Source of the DNA: Syntrophales bacterium
GTDB lineage: Bacteria > Desulfobacterota > Syntrophia > Syntrophales > UBA4778
Direction of reading: 5' to 3'
Length of the DNA: 64,000 nt
Assembly: GCA_028712885.1 (NCBI GenBank)
Contig: JAQTPK010000008.1
Location: 1-64,000 of the forward strand
Made by a program: the position numbers and the translations under genes. Position 1 is the stretch's first letter; the number at the start of each line of letters is the position of its first letter. The notes under the pieces are model-generated. The model made no database searches. It was not told the origin of the DNA and saw only the letters and a list, made by a program, of their open reading frames with translations. Below are positions 1 through 8,623 of this stretch, in pieces.

Positions 1-126
1 GAGGGTACGGCGGCGGCCGTGACGGCTTCCGTCATGAACGGCGCGCACATCGTCCGGGTCCATGACGTCGAGTTCATGCGGCGGGTGTGTGATATGGCCG
101 ATGCGATAAAAGTTTCAAGTCTCTAG
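1..126 (+). CDS. folP: Dihydropteroate synthase, C-terminal end (partial)
   Basis: The first 41 codons read in frame from base 1 and end at TAG 124-126. The residues GTAAAVTASVMNGAHIVRVHDV match the end of dihydropteroate synthase, where the last TIM-barrel strand carries the conserved NGAxIVRVHDV segment that binds the pterin diphosphate. The enzyme joins p-aminobenzoate to the pterin in folate synthesis in the cytoplasm. Only the C-terminus is visible. The last three codons and the stop lie inside a 7-bp tandem array (112-139), so the natural end of the protein may have been altered by that repeat. Confidence 0.85.
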   Translation, partial: EGTAAAVTASVMNGAHIVRVHDVEFMRRVCDMADAIKVSSL

Positions 127-139
127 TCTCAAGTTGCTG
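112..139. repeat. 7-bp degenerate tandem array at folP stop
   Basis: Four units of 7 bp: GTTTCAA, GTCTCTA, GTCTCAA, GTTGCTG. The folP stop codon (124-126) is inside the array. The unit is the reverse complement of the one at 307-334, so the two arrays bracket the non-coding stretch 140-306 as an inverted pair. I see no gene in 140-306. Confidence 0.75.
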
Positions 140-306
140 TCGAGAAAACTTGGATAAAGCAGAATCGGAGATCTGAACTTGAGGGGCTGTTGCCTAAACA
201 GTCCAGCGGTTTTCCGGAAATTTTCGGTGCGCGGGTGGGGCCGGGAGGAATCCGACCCGACCGCCGGACATTGAAAGTATAAATGAGTTTATTTGAGCAA
301 CAGGCC

Positions 307-334
307 CTTGAGACTTGAAACCTGAGACTTGAGA
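307..334. repeat. 7-bp degenerate tandem array before acpS
   Basis: Units CTTGAGA, CTTGAAA, CCTGAGA, CTTGAGA, ending 5 bases before the acpS ATG at 340. Inverted relative to the array at 112-139. No separate Shine-Dalgarno sequence is evident upstream of the acpS ATG apart from the purine-rich units themselves (GAGA). Confidence 0.75.
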
Positions 335-339
335 CTCCT

Positions 340-741
340 ATGATCATCGGCATCGGCATAGACGTAATCGAGATAAGGCGGATCAAGGCGGCGGTGCACC
401 GCTGGGGGGACCGCTTTCTGCGCCGGGTTTTCACCACGCGGGAGATCGAGTACTGCGGCCGGAAGCAGCGCCCCGCCCTTCATTTCGCCGCCCGCTTCGC
501 CGCCAAGGAGGCGGTGATGAAATGCCTCGGGACTGGTATGCGCGGAATCGCTTTTCGCGATATCGAGGTCGTCAACAATGTTGCGGGAAAGCCCGATTTG
601 CATATTGACAGGGATTTGAGAGCCGTATTAAAAGACGATGTTAAATATCCACGGTTTCATCTCAGCATCACCCACTCGGATTATTATGCCGCGGCCGTCG
701 TCGTCCTGGAAGCGGATGATCCCGTCCGGGGTCCTGAGTAG
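340..741 (+). CDS. acpS: Holo-[acyl-carrier-protein] synthase
   Basis: This cytoplasmic enzyme transfers 4'-phosphopantetheine from CoA to apo-ACP, which activates fatty-acid synthesis. The protein has 133 residues, close to the family norm of 120-130. It starts with the typical IIGIGIDVIEI strand, with the metal-binding Asp at residue 8, and has the RFAAKEA helix at 52-58 with the second metal ligand Glu57. The late LSITHSDYYAAAVVV strand is also typical. A folP-acpS neighbourhood followed by tsaE is common in delta-type proteobacteria, where an NAD(P)H-hydrate epimerase often lies between; none is present here. The ATG at 340 is the only sensible start. Confidence 0.95.
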   Translation: MIIGIGIDVIEIRRIKAAVHRWGDRFLRRVFTTREIEYCGRKQRPALHFAARFAAKEAVMKCLGTGMRGIAFRDIEVVNNVAGKPDLHIDRDLRAVLKDDVKYPRFHLSITHSDYYAAAVVVLEADDPVRGPE

Positions 742-748
742 GTATACT

Positions 749-1234
749 ATGCCTGCCATGGATGAATCATTTATTTCCGGGAGTCCTGAGGAAACAATCG
801 AAATCGGGAGGATTATTGGAGAGACTCTGACGCCGGGAACCGTCGTTGCGCTGATCGGGGAGCTGGGGGCGGGAAAGACCTGCCTGACAAAGGGAATCGC
901 GCGCGGGCTGGGAATCCCTGAAAATTACCACATAACAAGCCCGACGTTCACGCTTATCAACGAATATCCCGGCAGGTTACCCCTCATCCATCTTGACATA
1001 TACCGGCTGGGAGGGGCGGGAGACCTCACCGAGCTCGGGTACGAGGAGTATTTCTACGGAGACGGGGTGGCGGTCGTGGAATGGGCTGAAAAAATCAGGA
1101 ATATTCTTCCGGGCGACGCCATTTTCATTGAGCTGCACCATATCGATGAAAACAGGCGGGAAATACGCATCTCCGGCCGTTCAGGGAAAATCGGCGCTAT
1201 CGCCGGGGAGCTGAAGAGAAAGGGGTTTGGCTGA
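749..1234 (+). CDS. tsaE: tRNA threonylcarbamoyladenosine biosynthesis ATPase TsaE
   Basis: The 161-residue protein is a P-loop ATPase of the TsaB-TsaD-TsaE complex that makes t6A at position 37 of ANN-decoding tRNAs. The Walker A motif GELGAGKT is at about residues 37-44, followed by the family segment [10 protein letters not shown] and the HLDIYRL strand. The frame stays open upstream to 638, but that would overlap acpS; the ATG at 749, 7 bases after the acpS stop, gives the usual family length. An ATG at 758 is a near equivalent. The stop TGA shares its last base with the lysC ATG, which indicates translational coupling. Confidence 0.93.
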   Translation: MPAMDESFISGSPEETIEIGRIIGETLTPGTVVALIGELGAGKTCLTKGIARGLGIPENYHITSPTFTLINEYPGRLPLIHLDIYRLGGAGDLTELGYEEYFYGDGVAVVEWAEKIRNILPGDAIFIELHHIDENRREIRISGRSGKIGAIAGELKRKGFG

Positions 1235-2463
1235 TGGGCCTGGTAGTGCAGAAGTATGGAGGCACTTCGGTCGCCGATGTTGAGAAAATCCGCAACGTGG
1301 CGCGCAAAGTGATCCGGGCTAAGGAGAAGGGGAACAGCGTCGTCGTTGTCGTCTCCGCCATGGCGGGAGAAACGGACAGGCTGATCCGGCTTGCCGGCAG
1401 CGCGGCGGAAAAGCCGGTTTGGCGGGAATACGACGTCCTGGTTTCGACGGGAGAGCAGGTGACCGTTTCCCTGCTCGCAATGATCCTGGCCGATATGGGG
1501 CACAGCGCCAAATCGTATCTCGGCTCCCAGGTGAAAATAATTACGGATGGGGACCACGGCAAGGCACGGATCCTCAAGGTCGAAAAGAACGGGATTTCGC
1601 GGGACCTTAAAAGCGGCAAGATCGTCATTGTGGCGGGATTCCAGGGCGTAGACGGCAAGGAAAACATAACCACGCTCGGCAGGGGGGGGTCGGACACGAG
1701 CGCCGTCGCCCTGGCAGCGGCGCTGGGCGCGGATTACTGCGAAATATACACCGACGTGGACGGGGTCTATACGACGGATCCCAATGTATACGACCGGGCG
1801 CGAAAGATGACCAGGGTCTCGTACGACGAAATGCTCGAGCTGGCCAGCGCCGGGGCGAAGGTGCTCCATCCCCGGTCGGTGGAGCTGGCGAAAAAATACG
1901 AAGTCCCCGTTTACGTGAAATCCTCGTTCAACGACGAAAGCGGGACGCTGGTGACAAAGGAGGACAAGGAGATGGAAAGAGAGGCCGTTTCGGGGGTTAC
2001 TTACGACAAGAATCAGGCGAAAGTGACCGTGGTCCACGTTCCGGATATGCCGGGCGTCGCCGCCCGGCTTTTTACGCCCTTGTCGGATCAGAATATCATC
2101 GTGGATATGATAATCCAGAATTCGAGCATCGACGGGTATACCGACCTGACTTTCACGGTATCCAAAAAAGACGTCGGAGAAGCGCGCAAGCTTCTGGAAA
2201 AAGCAGCCAAGGACGTGGGCGCCCAGGGGCTGCTCTTCGATGAAAACATCTCCAAGGTCTCCATCATCGGCGTGGGCATGCGCAGCCACGCCGGAGTTGC
2301 GTCGAAGATGTTCTCCGTGCTCGCCAGGGAATATATAAATATCCTGATGATCAGTACTTCGGAGATTAAAATATCCTGCGTGATCGAAGCCAAGTACACG
2401 GAGCTTGCCGTTCGCGTCCTCCACGACGCCTTCGGCCTGGATAAGGAAATAGGAAAAATCTGA
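1234..2463 (+). CDS. lysC: Aspartate kinase
   Basis: This enzyme phosphorylates aspartate at the head of the lysine, threonine and methionine pathways. It has 409 residues, typical of the single-chain class with internal ACT domains. The N-terminal kinase domain opens with VQKYGGTS (Lys7 to Ser12), and the segment [16 protein letters not shown] near residue 150 is the substrate and ATP pocket. Two ACT domains follow (about 265-330 and 345-405), the usual site of lysine/threonine feedback. The ATG overlaps the tsaE stop, so expression is probably coupled. Confidence 0.96.
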   Translation: MGLVVQKYGGTSVADVEKIRNVARKVIRAKEKGNSVVVVVSAMAGETDRLIRLAGSAAEKPVWREYDVLVSTGEQVTVSLLAMILADMGHSAKSYLGSQVKIITDGDHGKARILKVEKNGISRDLKSGKIVIVAGFQGVDGKENITTLGRGGSDTSAVALAAALGADYCEIYTDVDGVYTTDPNVYDRARKMTRVSYDEMLELASAGAKVLHPRSVELAKKYEVPVYVKSSFNDESGTLVTKEDKEMEREAVSGVTYDKNQAKVTVVHVPDMPGVAARLFTPLSDQNIIVDMIIQNSSIDGYTDLTFTVSKKDVGEARKLLEKAAKDVGAQGLLFDENISKVSIIGVGMRSHAGVASKMFSVLAREYINILMISTSEIKISCVIEAKYTELAVRVLHDAFGLDKEIGKI

Positions 2464-2466
2464 AGG

Positions 2467-3060
2467 ATGCAGACGGCCGACCGACAACTCCGGGGCGCGG
2501 TCCTGCTCGTCCTTTGCCTTAATATCCTCTATCTGGCGAGGGCCGCGCTTGTCCCTGAAAGTCCCTTTTCATCTCCCGCCCCGCCTTATTCGGAAAAAAA
2601 AGAGGGATACCGGACAGTCGAGATCTCGGGAGACCCGGAGATCAGGGGCGTTTATTTTGTGCCGGCCGGGACCACCGTCTCGGGCCTTCTCGATCTGGCC
2701 GGGGCAAGTGGACGCCCGGGCATCGGCGCTGAAGAACGGGCCAGGGTCCTCGCCGATGGGGACAGGATAAATATCGGCCGGGAGGAGGGCAGTGGGCCGG
2801 GCCGGAAGCTCGGCCCGAAGCTGGAAAAAATGAGCCAGTCGGCGCGCTTCGTCCTCGATCTGCCGATGGACCTGAACTCCGCCTCGGTCCGGGAGCTGAT
2901 GCAGGTCCCGGGGATAGGAGAAAAAACAGCGGAAGCGATCTCGGCGAGCCGCGGGGAACTGGGCGGATTCGGGGAAGTCGACGATCTGCGTCTCGTTCGC
3001 GGCATCGGCGAAAAGAAGCTTACATCGTTCAGGAAATACTTCATCGTTGAGAAAGAATAG
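2467..3060 (+). CDS. ComEA-like helix-hairpin-helix protein
   Basis: The 197-residue protein has an N-terminal hydrophobic segment (about residues 10-28) that looks like a signal peptide or membrane anchor. A middle SLBB-like region follows (GVYFVPAGTTVSGLLDLAGA), then a C-terminal pair of helix-hairpin-helix motifs beginning MDLNSASVRELMQVPGIG, with GIGEKTAEAI and VRGIGEKKL. This is the architecture of ComEA-type DNA-binding proteins of competence systems. Short ComEA-like proteins also occur in bacteria with no known competence, so the role in DNA uptake is inference. The start is 3 bases after lysC and it runs close to the following acyl-CoA synthetase. Confidence 0.8.
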   Translation: MQTADRQLRGAVLLVLCLNILYLARAALVPESPFSSPAPPYSEKKEGYRTVEISGDPEIRGVYFVPAGTTVSGLLDLAGASGRPGIGAEERARVLADGDRINIGREEGSGPGRKLGPKLEKMSQSARFVLDLPMDLNSASVRELMQVPGIGEKTAEAISASRGELGGFGEVDDLRLVRGIGEKKLTSFRKYFIVEKE

Positions 3061-3067
3061 GAGTACA

Positions 3068-5122
3068 ATGCACGGATTGTTTTACCCGGAGCGGATCGCG
3101 GTTTTCGGAGTTTCGGATTCCCCACTTAACCTTGCCAGGAACATCGTCACCAATCTGGACCGATTCGGCTTCAGGGGGGAAGTATTCCCCATCGGGCGGG
3201 AAGGCGAAAGCCTGAACGGCCGGAAAATATTCCGGAGTATCGAGGAGGTCGGGCCCGTTCCGGACATTGCCGTGATGCTCGTCCCCGCGCGCTTTGTCCC
3301 CGAGGCGATTGAATCCTGCGGAAGAAAAGGAGTGAAGTACGTAGTCATTCAGTCGGGCGGCTTTACGGAATTCGCCGAAGCCAGCCGCGACCTCGAAAGC
3401 CGGGTGAAGGAGATCGCACGCAAATGGAATATACGGTTCGTGGGCCCGAACTGCATCAGCATCATAAACATGGAAAACAGTCTTATCCTCCCGTTCGTGC
3501 CCCTCTATCCCAATGAGACGAGAAGAGGCCCGGTATCCGTCGCCGCCCAGAGCGGGGGCATCATGCTCGAAATGATGCAGGGGCTCAATTTTGAAGGAAT
3601 CGGCTTCAACAAGCTCATCAGCATGGGGAACAAGCTGGACCTCAACGAGAACGATTATCTCGAGTACCTTATTTCCGATCAGGAAACAAAGGTGGTCGGC
3701 CTTTACCTGGAGAATATTTCCGACGGCCGCCGGCTGATGGAGCTTGCCGCCGCGACCGACAAGCCGATCGTCGTCCTGAAGTCGAACACGAGTCCGGGAG
3801 GCAGCCGCGTTGCGCAGTTCCATACGACGGCCCTCGCCGGAGACGACCAGGTCGCCTCCGCGGGGATGGCGCAGGCGGGAATTCACCGCGCGCATAACCT
3901 GCAGGAAATGCTGGACGACCTGAAAATACTCTCTATTGCCCCGATGCGGGGCGGCCGGCTCGGGATCCTCAGCCGCTCCGGCGGGCACGCGGTCCTTCTG
4001 GCGGATGCGGCGCACCGCTACGGCTTCGAACTGGCCGCGTTCTCGGAGGGGTTTTTCGACAGAATCCGGCGTGAGGTCCGGGCCGGCGTGATCAGCATGA
4101 CGAATCCCCTCGATATGGGGGATATTTTCAATATAGCATTTTATGCGGACATCGTGGAATCGGCGCTCCAGGAAGAAGGCGTAGACGGGGTCGTAATCTC
4201 CCATGGGGCCGTATCCAAAAACGAGAACGAAGCGACGCGGGAGGTGTTCCGACGGGCGGGCGAGCTTTCCCGGCAGTACGGAAAACCGGTGGTCGCAGTA
4301 ACCGCGCCCCGACGGGAAGAATATTTCCCCACGCGCGAGCTGGGGGTTCCGGTATTTCCGGAAGCGGATCTCGCCATCAGGGCTATGTCCCTGTCCCGCG
4401 CCCGCAACATGATGAAGGAGCGGAAGATTGCGCGTGCGGGACGGTGGCCGGCTCTGAACAAATCCGGGCGAGGACAGTCCCGGGCCGCATCCCCGGCGGA
4501 AGCTTATGGGTTCCTGAAAAGCTGCGGGCTCCCCGCGGCGCGTTTCGCCGTCGTGAACGGGCCGGCGGAGGGATTGAAGGCGGCGGAGGAAATCGGATAT
4601 CCCGTCGTCCTGAAGATCGGCGACCCCGGCGTTATCCACAAGACGGAGGCGGGAGGCGTGCGGATCGGGATCAGGACGCCGTCGGCGCTGAAAAGGGCTT
4701 TCCGGGAGATGTCCCGCGCATCAGGCGCTCGGGAATTCCTGATCCAGGAAACGGCGCCCGCGGGGACCGAGGTGATCCTTGGCGGAAGGCAGGACCGGGA
4801 ATTCGGCCCGGTGATCCTCTTTGGCCTGGGAGGGATATTTGTCGAGGTGCTGCGGGACGTGGCGCTGCGCGTCGCTCCGGTATCGGCCGAAGAAGCGGGG
4901 GACATGATCCGGGGAATCCGCGGGCGGGCTCTGCTGGAAGGATTCCGGGGATCTCCTCCCTGCGACACGGACTCGCTCGCGAAGTATATTGAAAAACTTT
5001 CGCTGCTTCTCGCCGACCATCCCGAGATTTCCAATATCGACATCAATCCGCTGATCCTGTACGGCAAAGGCGGCGGTGGAATCATTGTCGATGCGAAAAT
5101 GGAAATAACCGAAAAGGCGTAA
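3068..5122 (+). CDS. ADP-forming acyl-CoA synthetase (fused alpha-beta subunits)
   Basis: The 684-residue protein has the domain order of NDP-forming acyl-CoA synthetases: a CoA-binding Rossmann domain (about 1-120), a succinyl-CoA-ligase-like domain (about 140-420) and a C-terminal ATP-grasp domain (about 470-680, with GYPVVLKIGDPGVIHKTEAG). The phospho-histidine expected in this family is visible as FHTTALAG, His252. The reaction acyl-CoA + ADP + Pi to acid + ATP + CoA conserves energy in fermenters and syntrophs; direction and acyl specificity are inference. I chose ATG 3068, which has GAATAGGAG just upstream, over TTG 3047, which would overlap the previous gene. The stop TAA is the first unit of a 7-bp tandem array. 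Confidence 0.9.
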   Translation: MHGLFYPERIAVFGVSDSPLNLARNIVTNLDRFGFRGEVFPIGREGESLNGRKIFRSIEEVGPVPDIAVMLVPARFVPEAIESCGRKGVKYVVIQSGGFTEFAEASRDLESRVKEIARKWNIRFVGPNCISIINMENSLILPFVPLYPNETRRGPVSVAAQSGGIMLEMMQGLNFEGIGFNKLISMGNKLDLNENDYLEYLISDQETKVVGLYLENISDGRRLMELAAATDKPIVVLKSNTSPGGSRVAQFHTTALAGDDQVASAGMAQAGIHRAHNLQEMLDDLKILSIAPMRGGRLGILSRSGGHAVLLADAAHRYGFELAAFSEGFFDRIRREVRAGVISMTNPLDMGDIFNIAFYADIVESALQEEGVDGVVISHGAVSKNENEATREVFRRAGELSRQYGKPVVAVTAPRREEYFPTRELGVPVFPEADLAIRAMSLSRARNMMKERKIARAGRWPALNKSGRGQSRAASPAEAYGFLKSCGLPAARFAVVNGPAEGLKAAEEIGYPVVLKIGDPGVIHKTEAGGVRIGIRTPSALKRAFREMSRASGAREFLIQETAPAGTEVILGGRQDREFGPVILFGLGGIFVEVLRDVALRVAPVSAEEAGDMIRGIRGRALLEGFRGSPPCDTDSLAKYIEKLSLLLADHPEISNIDINPLILYGKGGGGIIVDAKMEITEKA

Positions 5123-5157
5123 AGTGTAAAGCGTAAAGCGTGAGGCGTGAGGCGTTG
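5116..5157. repeat. 7-bp degenerate tandem array overlapping a stop codon
   Basis: Six units: GGCGTAA, AGTGTAA, AGCGTAA, AGCGTGA, GGCGTGA, GGCGTTG. The first unit contains the last sense codon and the TAA stop (5120-5122) of the acyl-CoA synthetase. The unit is of the same family as the arrays at 5944 and 8501. Confidence 0.85.
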
Positions 5158-5184
5158 GGCCTATAAATAAAATTCTTCCTTAAT

Positions 5185-5222
5185 CTCCCTCTCCCTTGGA
5201 GGGGAGAGGGCCGGGGTGAGGG
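5185..5222. repeat. Palindromic CTCCCTCTCCC dispersed element
   Basis: An inverted repeat with arms CCCTCTCCC and GGGAGAGGG around a short TTGGAG-type loop, followed by CCGGGGTGAGGG. Similar-looking elements are familiar from intergenic DNA of many proteobacteria. It lies inside the 265-base gap between the acyl-CoA synthetase and the Nudix gene, which otherwise holds only tandem arrays. Confidence 0.6.
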
Positions 5223-5252
5223 TGGAAGCGGGAAAGGCGTGAAAAGCGTCTG

Positions 5253-5279
5253 TTGCGTCCATTGCGTTCATTGCGTCAG
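5253..5279. repeat. 9-bp tandem array
   Basis: Three units of 9 bp: TTGCGTCCA, TTGCGTTCA, TTGCGTCAG. It lies 3' of the palindromic element and directly before the 7-bp array at 5284. Confidence 0.65.
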
Positions 5280-5283
5280 GTTT

Positions 5284-5332
5284 GGGTTTTAGGTATCAGG
5301 TGTTGGGCATTGGGTGTTGGGTTTTAGGTGGG
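5284..5332. repeat. 7-bp degenerate tandem array upstream of the Nudix gene
   Basis: Seven units: GGGTTTT, AGGTATC, AGGTGTT, GGGCATT, GGGTGTT, GGGTTTT, AGGTGGG. This is one of the longest and most regular arrays in the window. A partial GTCATCCTGTCGAAGG element follows at about 5350. Confidence 0.85.
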
Positions 5333-5387
5333 AAAAGCGGGAAAGGAATGTCATCCTGTCGAAGGATGGGATTTGGGATTTAAGAAT

Positions 5388-5957
5388 ATGGCTCCAAATC
5401 ACTGGGAACTGATAACGACAAAGATTGAACTGGTCTGCCGCATATTCCGCCTGCGGTCCGATCGGTCGAAATCGCCCCGGACGGGAAGGTCGTACGACTT
5501 CTATGTCCTGGAGGCCGTACCCTGGGTCAATATCATCCCCATTACCGACATGGGCGAGATAGTCTTGATCCGCCAATTCCGCCATGGCATCCGGGAAAAC
5601 ACTCTCGAAATCCCGGGAGGGATGGTGGACGAGGGATACAGCCCCGAAGAGGCGGCCGTAAAGGAGCTTCTGGAAGAGACGGGATACGAGGCCCGCGATA
5701 TAGTCCCGCTCGGGTGGGTGCACCCGAATCCGGCCATTCTGGACAACCGCTGCTACACCTTCCTGGCGAAAGGAGCCGCCCCGTCGGGGAAACAGAGCCT
5801 GGATGAGAAGGAAGATATAGAAGTAGTCCTCCGTCCGGCATCGGAAATCCCGCAGATGATCGCGAGAGGCGAGATCAGCCACGCCCTGGTGATCTGCGCG
5901 CTGCACAAATACCTCGCAATGGGTAGTAAGGCGCAGGGCAAAGGGCGAAAGGCGTAA
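5388..5957 (+). CDS. Nudix hydrolase, ADP-ribose pyrophosphatase-like
   Basis: The 189-residue protein has a Nudix fold core with IPGGMVDEG leading into the Nudix helix and ending ELLEETGYE (about residues 75-99). The REUXEE metal-binding part is kept as KELLEE, with Lys for Arg. The first Glu of the consensus GX5E is Tyr, so the box is slightly degenerate. General resemblance is to ADP-sugar pyrophosphatases such as NudF; the substrate is not determinable here. ATG 5388 is preferred to the upstream GTG because the extension would read through array DNA. The C-terminal residues (KGRKA) and the TAA stop come from the 7-bp array that continues downstream. Confidence 0.85.
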   Translation: MAPNHWELITTKIELVCRIFRLRSDRSKSPRTGRSYDFYVLEAVPWVNIIPITDMGEIVLIRQFRHGIRENTLEIPGGMVDEGYSPEEAAVKELLEETGYEARDIVPLGWVHPNPAILDNRCYTFLAKGAAPSGKQSLDEKEDIEVVLRPASEIPQMIARGEISHALVICALHKYLAMGSKAQGKGRKA

Positions 5958-6006
5958 GGCGTCAGGCGTAAGGCGAAAGGCGAAAGGCGAAAGGCGAAAG
6001 GCATGA
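5944..6006. repeat. 7-bp tandem array running out of the Nudix CDS
   Basis: Nine units, including GGCGAAA, GGCGTAA, GGCGTCA, GGCGTAA, then four copies of GGCGAAA and GGCATGA. The second unit carries the Nudix stop codon (5955-5957). Four identical consecutive units make this the least degenerate array seen, perhaps the most recently amplified. Confidence 0.9.
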
Positions 6007-6096
6007 GGCGGCCGAATCCAGTTTTCATATAGCTTTTAAATGCAGCACTGTGATGGGGGATACAGGGCGAGAGTTTTTTGAGTTAAGGGGCCCGAT

Positions 6097-7260
6097 ATGC
6101 CTCAAGCAGGCCCGGTTTTCGCCGATAATACAGCCATGGGAATGAATAATTTAATTTTTCTCGAAGTAATCGAGTGGTTCGACGAATCCGGAAGCGAGAT
6201 AATCCACCGGATCCCGGAAAGCGGCTCCGGCGAGATCAAGTTCGGCGCGCAGCTGATCGTCCGGGAAAGCCAGGCGGCGGTATTCTTTTACAAAGGCAAG
6301 GGATATGACGCCTTCGGCCCCGGTCGGCATACCCTCATTACGTCCAATATCCCCATCCTCACTAAAATCGCCAGTCTGCCCTGGGGCATGACAAGCCCGC
6401 TCCGCGCCGAAGTCTGGTTCGCCAACATGAAGGAATTCCCCAACCTGAAATGGGGAACGCGCGACCCGGTCGCCTTCCGCGACAAGGAGCTCGGTCTTAT
6501 ACGTCTCCGGGCGTTCGGAATATTCGGCATCAGGGTAGTCCAGCCGCTCCTCTTCATCAACAAGCTCGTCGGCACGCAGGGAATATTCACGACGGCGGGG
6601 ATCGAGGAGTACTTGGGGCAGATCATTGTTTCCCGCTTCAACGATATGATGGGGGAGGGGCTTGACACCGTATTCAACCTGCCCGGAAAGTACGAAGCGA
6701 TCTCCGCCGGGCTGCTGAAAAAGGTCCAGGAAGACCTTTCGCGCTACGGCATCGCCCTTTCCAATCTTTATACAGGATCGATCACGCCTCCGCCGGAGGT
6801 GCAGAAGGCGATAGACGACAAGAGCCGACTGGGCGTGTTCGATGACCTGGACAAGCTGATAAAAATGAAGACGGCCATGGCCCTCGAAAAGGCGTCGGAG
6901 CCGGGAGGAGAGACCGGCGCCGGGGCCGGCATCGGCATGGGGCTTGGCCTGCTCGTGCCTGCCATGCTGGCCGGCATGGTCCGGCCGCAGGACGGCAAAG
7001 GCGCCCCCGGCGGCGCGCACTGCCCGGAATGCGGGGCTCAGGTTCCCGAGGACTCGCGCTTCTGCTCCCGCTGCGGCCACCAGATCCTTGTTTTCGGCAA
7101 ATGTCAGGGGTGCGGGAAAAATGTCCCGCCGCAGGCTAACTTCTGCCCGCGCTGCGGCAGGTCCGTTTCGGCGGCGCCCGGGCCGGAGAAGTGCCCCCAT
7201 TGCGGGAAAGAAAACCTGCCGGAATCCAGCTGCTGCAATAACTGTGGGAATAAGATCTGA
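6097..7260 (+). CDS. SPFH-domain protein with C-terminal zinc ribbons
   Basis: The 387-residue protein begins with an SPFH/band-7-like domain (about 15-270) of the type annotated as virion-core-like SPFH proteins, recognised from IKFGAQLIVRESQAAVFF and the LRAFGIFGIRV strand. A Gly-rich hydrophobic stretch follows (about 278-300), then three zinc ribbons built from CPECG/CSRCG, CQGCG/CPRCG and CPHCG/CNNCG pairs (about 307-387). The family is probably membrane-associated, but its job is unknown. An AAGGGG site lies 6-7 bases before ATG 6097; the conserved part begins near Met16. The end overlaps the next zinc-ribbon gene by 17 bases, so the two are probably one functional unit. Confidence 0.85.
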   Translation: MPQAGPVFADNTAMGMNNLIFLEVIEWFDESGSEIIHRIPESGSGEIKFGAQLIVRESQAAVFFYKGKGYDAFGPGRHTLITSNIPILTKIASLPWGMTSPLRAEVWFANMKEFPNLKWGTRDPVAFRDKELGLIRLRAFGIFGIRVVQPLLFINKLVGTQGIFTTAGIEEYLGQIIVSRFNDMMGEGLDTVFNLPGKYEAISAGLLKKVQEDLSRYGIALSNLYTGSITPPPEVQKAIDDKSRLGVFDDLDKLIKMKTAMALEKASEPGGETGAGAGIGMGLGLLVPAMLAGMVRPQDGKGAPGGAHCPECGAQVPEDSRFCSRCGHQILVFGKCQGCGKNVPPQANFCPRCGRSVSAAPGPEKCPHCGKENLPESSCCNNCGNKI

Positions 7261-8497
7261 CCCTTTCTGGGCGGTTGAGCACGCCTGTCCGCAATGCGGG
7301 GCCCCCTCATTCATTGAGGACTCCGACCTCCACCTGGAGTGTCCCTACTGCCGCGTCCGCCTGTGGATCGCATCCCGCGACTCGCTTGTTTACCGGGTCA
7401 TCGCGACCGAAATGCCGGAGCGAAACGTCGTCCATCTGCCGTACTGGCGCTTCAAGGCGTTCGGGTTCGCGTGCGGGAGCGACGGCGCGGTAAGGTGCAA
7501 GACGATCGACGCGTCCCTGCCCGCCCTCAGCCTGGAGGGAATTCCTCCCTCTCTCGGCGTTCGTCCCCAGGCGCTCCGGCTCTCCTGCGTGACGCCGGAT
7601 ACCCCCGGCGTATTTCCCCTGCCGGACCTGCCCCGCAGCGGTTTTTTCCCGCGGATGGAATCCGCATTTTCCCTGGCTAAAGACCAGTTCCTGGAGACGC
7701 CTGCGCCGCTCCGGGCGTACCTGGGGGATTTCCTGGCGATCGTATACTTCCCGTTCGTCCTGGAAAAGAATGCGCTCCAGGACGGCCTGACGGGCAAAAG
7801 CGTGTGCCGAATGGGGCCGGAAAAAACGGCGGTCCTGAACGCGTGCAAGCCGAACAGCGGGAGCCGCGCCCGGTTCGTTTCGACGTTATGCCCGCAGTGC
7901 GGCGCCAACCTCAAGGGAGGAAGGGACAGCCGGGTGCTTTCATGCGGCAACTGCGGAACACTCTGGATCGGATCGAGAAAAGGGTTCGTCAACCTTCCGT
8001 TTTCGTTCTACGAGGGGGAAGGGGAGCACTGGCTGCCCTTCTGGAAAATCAGGACCGGGGGCTCCAAAGTACGGCTCGATACCCTGGCGGACCTGATCTT
8101 GCTCGCGAACCTGCCGAAAGTCATCCGGGACCAGGACCGCAGGGAAACGGCCTACCTCTGGCTGCCCGCGTTCAAAATAGACCCGAAGCTTTTCCTGCGC
8201 ATCTCAAAACTCCTGACGGTGATGCAGCCGCATGACGGCGAGGGGCCGCTCCCGAAGGGCAAGGTACACCCGGCCGCCATCTCGCCGGATGATGCAGCGG
8301 AGGCGCTGCATCCCGCGGTAGTAAACCTGGCCATGAACAGCCGGATGCTCGTGCCGATGCTGGCGGCTTCCCCCATGAAGGCCGTCGATACACGGCTCGT
8401 GCTGATCCCGTTCCGGTCGAGGGGAACGGAAATCGTGCAGGAGAGCTTCCGGATTTCCATAAACAAGAATGCGCTCAGGTTCGGGATGAACTTATAA
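7244..8497 (+). CDS. Zinc-ribbon protein of unknown function, SPFH partner
   Basis: The 417-residue protein shares its 5' end with the SPFH gene. The GTG at 7244 is the first in-frame start that avoids a long overlap; the frame itself stays open to 6944 through the SPFH gene. Two Cys4 ribbons are visible: CPQCG and CPYC near the N-terminus (about residues 15-36), and CPQCG and CGNCG near the middle (about 210-235). Between and after them are two similar-looking segments containing LPYWRFKAF and LPFWKIRTG, suggesting an internal duplication of ribbon plus beta domain. There is no signal peptide and no catalytic motif that I recognise. Context suggests it works with the SPFH protein. Confidence 0.75.
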   Translation: MGIRSDPFWAVEHACPQCGAPSFIEDSDLHLECPYCRVRLWIASRDSLVYRVIATEMPERNVVHLPYWRFKAFGFACGSDGAVRCKTIDASLPALSLEGIPPSLGVRPQALRLSCVTPDTPGVFPLPDLPRSGFFPRMESAFSLAKDQFLETPAPLRAYLGDFLAIVYFPFVLEKNALQDGLTGKSVCRMGPEKTAVLNACKPNSGSRARFVSTLCPQCGANLKGGRDSRVLSCGNCGTLWIGSRKGFVNLPFSFYEGEGEHWLPFWKIRTGGSKVRLDTLADLILLANLPKVIRDQDRRETAYLWLPAFKIDPKLFLRISKLLTVMQPHDGEGPLPKGKVHPAAISPDDAAEALHPAVVNLAMNSRMLVPMLAASPMKAVDTRLVLIPFRSRGTEIVQESFRISINKNALRFGMNL

Positions 8498-8500
8498 AAA

Positions 8501-8535
8501 GGCATTGGGCGTCAGGCGTTGGGCTTTAGGCGTGA
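8501..8535. repeat. 7-bp degenerate tandem array after zinc-ribbon gene
   Basis: Units GGCATTG, GGCGTCA, GGCGTTG, GGCTTTA, GGCGTGA, starting 4 bases after the stop codon. Same unit family as 5116 and 5944. Confidence 0.8.
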
Positions 8536-8567
8536 GGAACGCGCGAAAGGCGCGAAATTTCTTCCAT

Positions 8568-8594
8568 GTCATTCCGGCGGAAGCCGGAATCCAG
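8568..8594. repeat. GTCATTCCGGC dispersed palindrome
   Basis: ATTCCGGC and GCCGGAAT form a short palindrome, preceded by GTC. The same word occurs at 25754 and, in diverged form, at 30980. No gene is visible between 8498 and 8766, which holds this element, two tandem arrays and the tRNA promoter. Confidence 0.6.
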
Positions 8595-8623
8595 CATAAG
8601 TCATTTCTCGATTTCCTGTTTTC

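Noticed and set aside
3041..4639. 532-residue minus-strand ORF opposite the acyl-CoA synthetase
   Set aside because: Antisense shadow of a clear coding gene in GC-rich DNA; the translation has no domain-like pattern. The same holds for minus 1054-2487, minus 17903-19198, plus 54530-55375 and plus 57762-59111.
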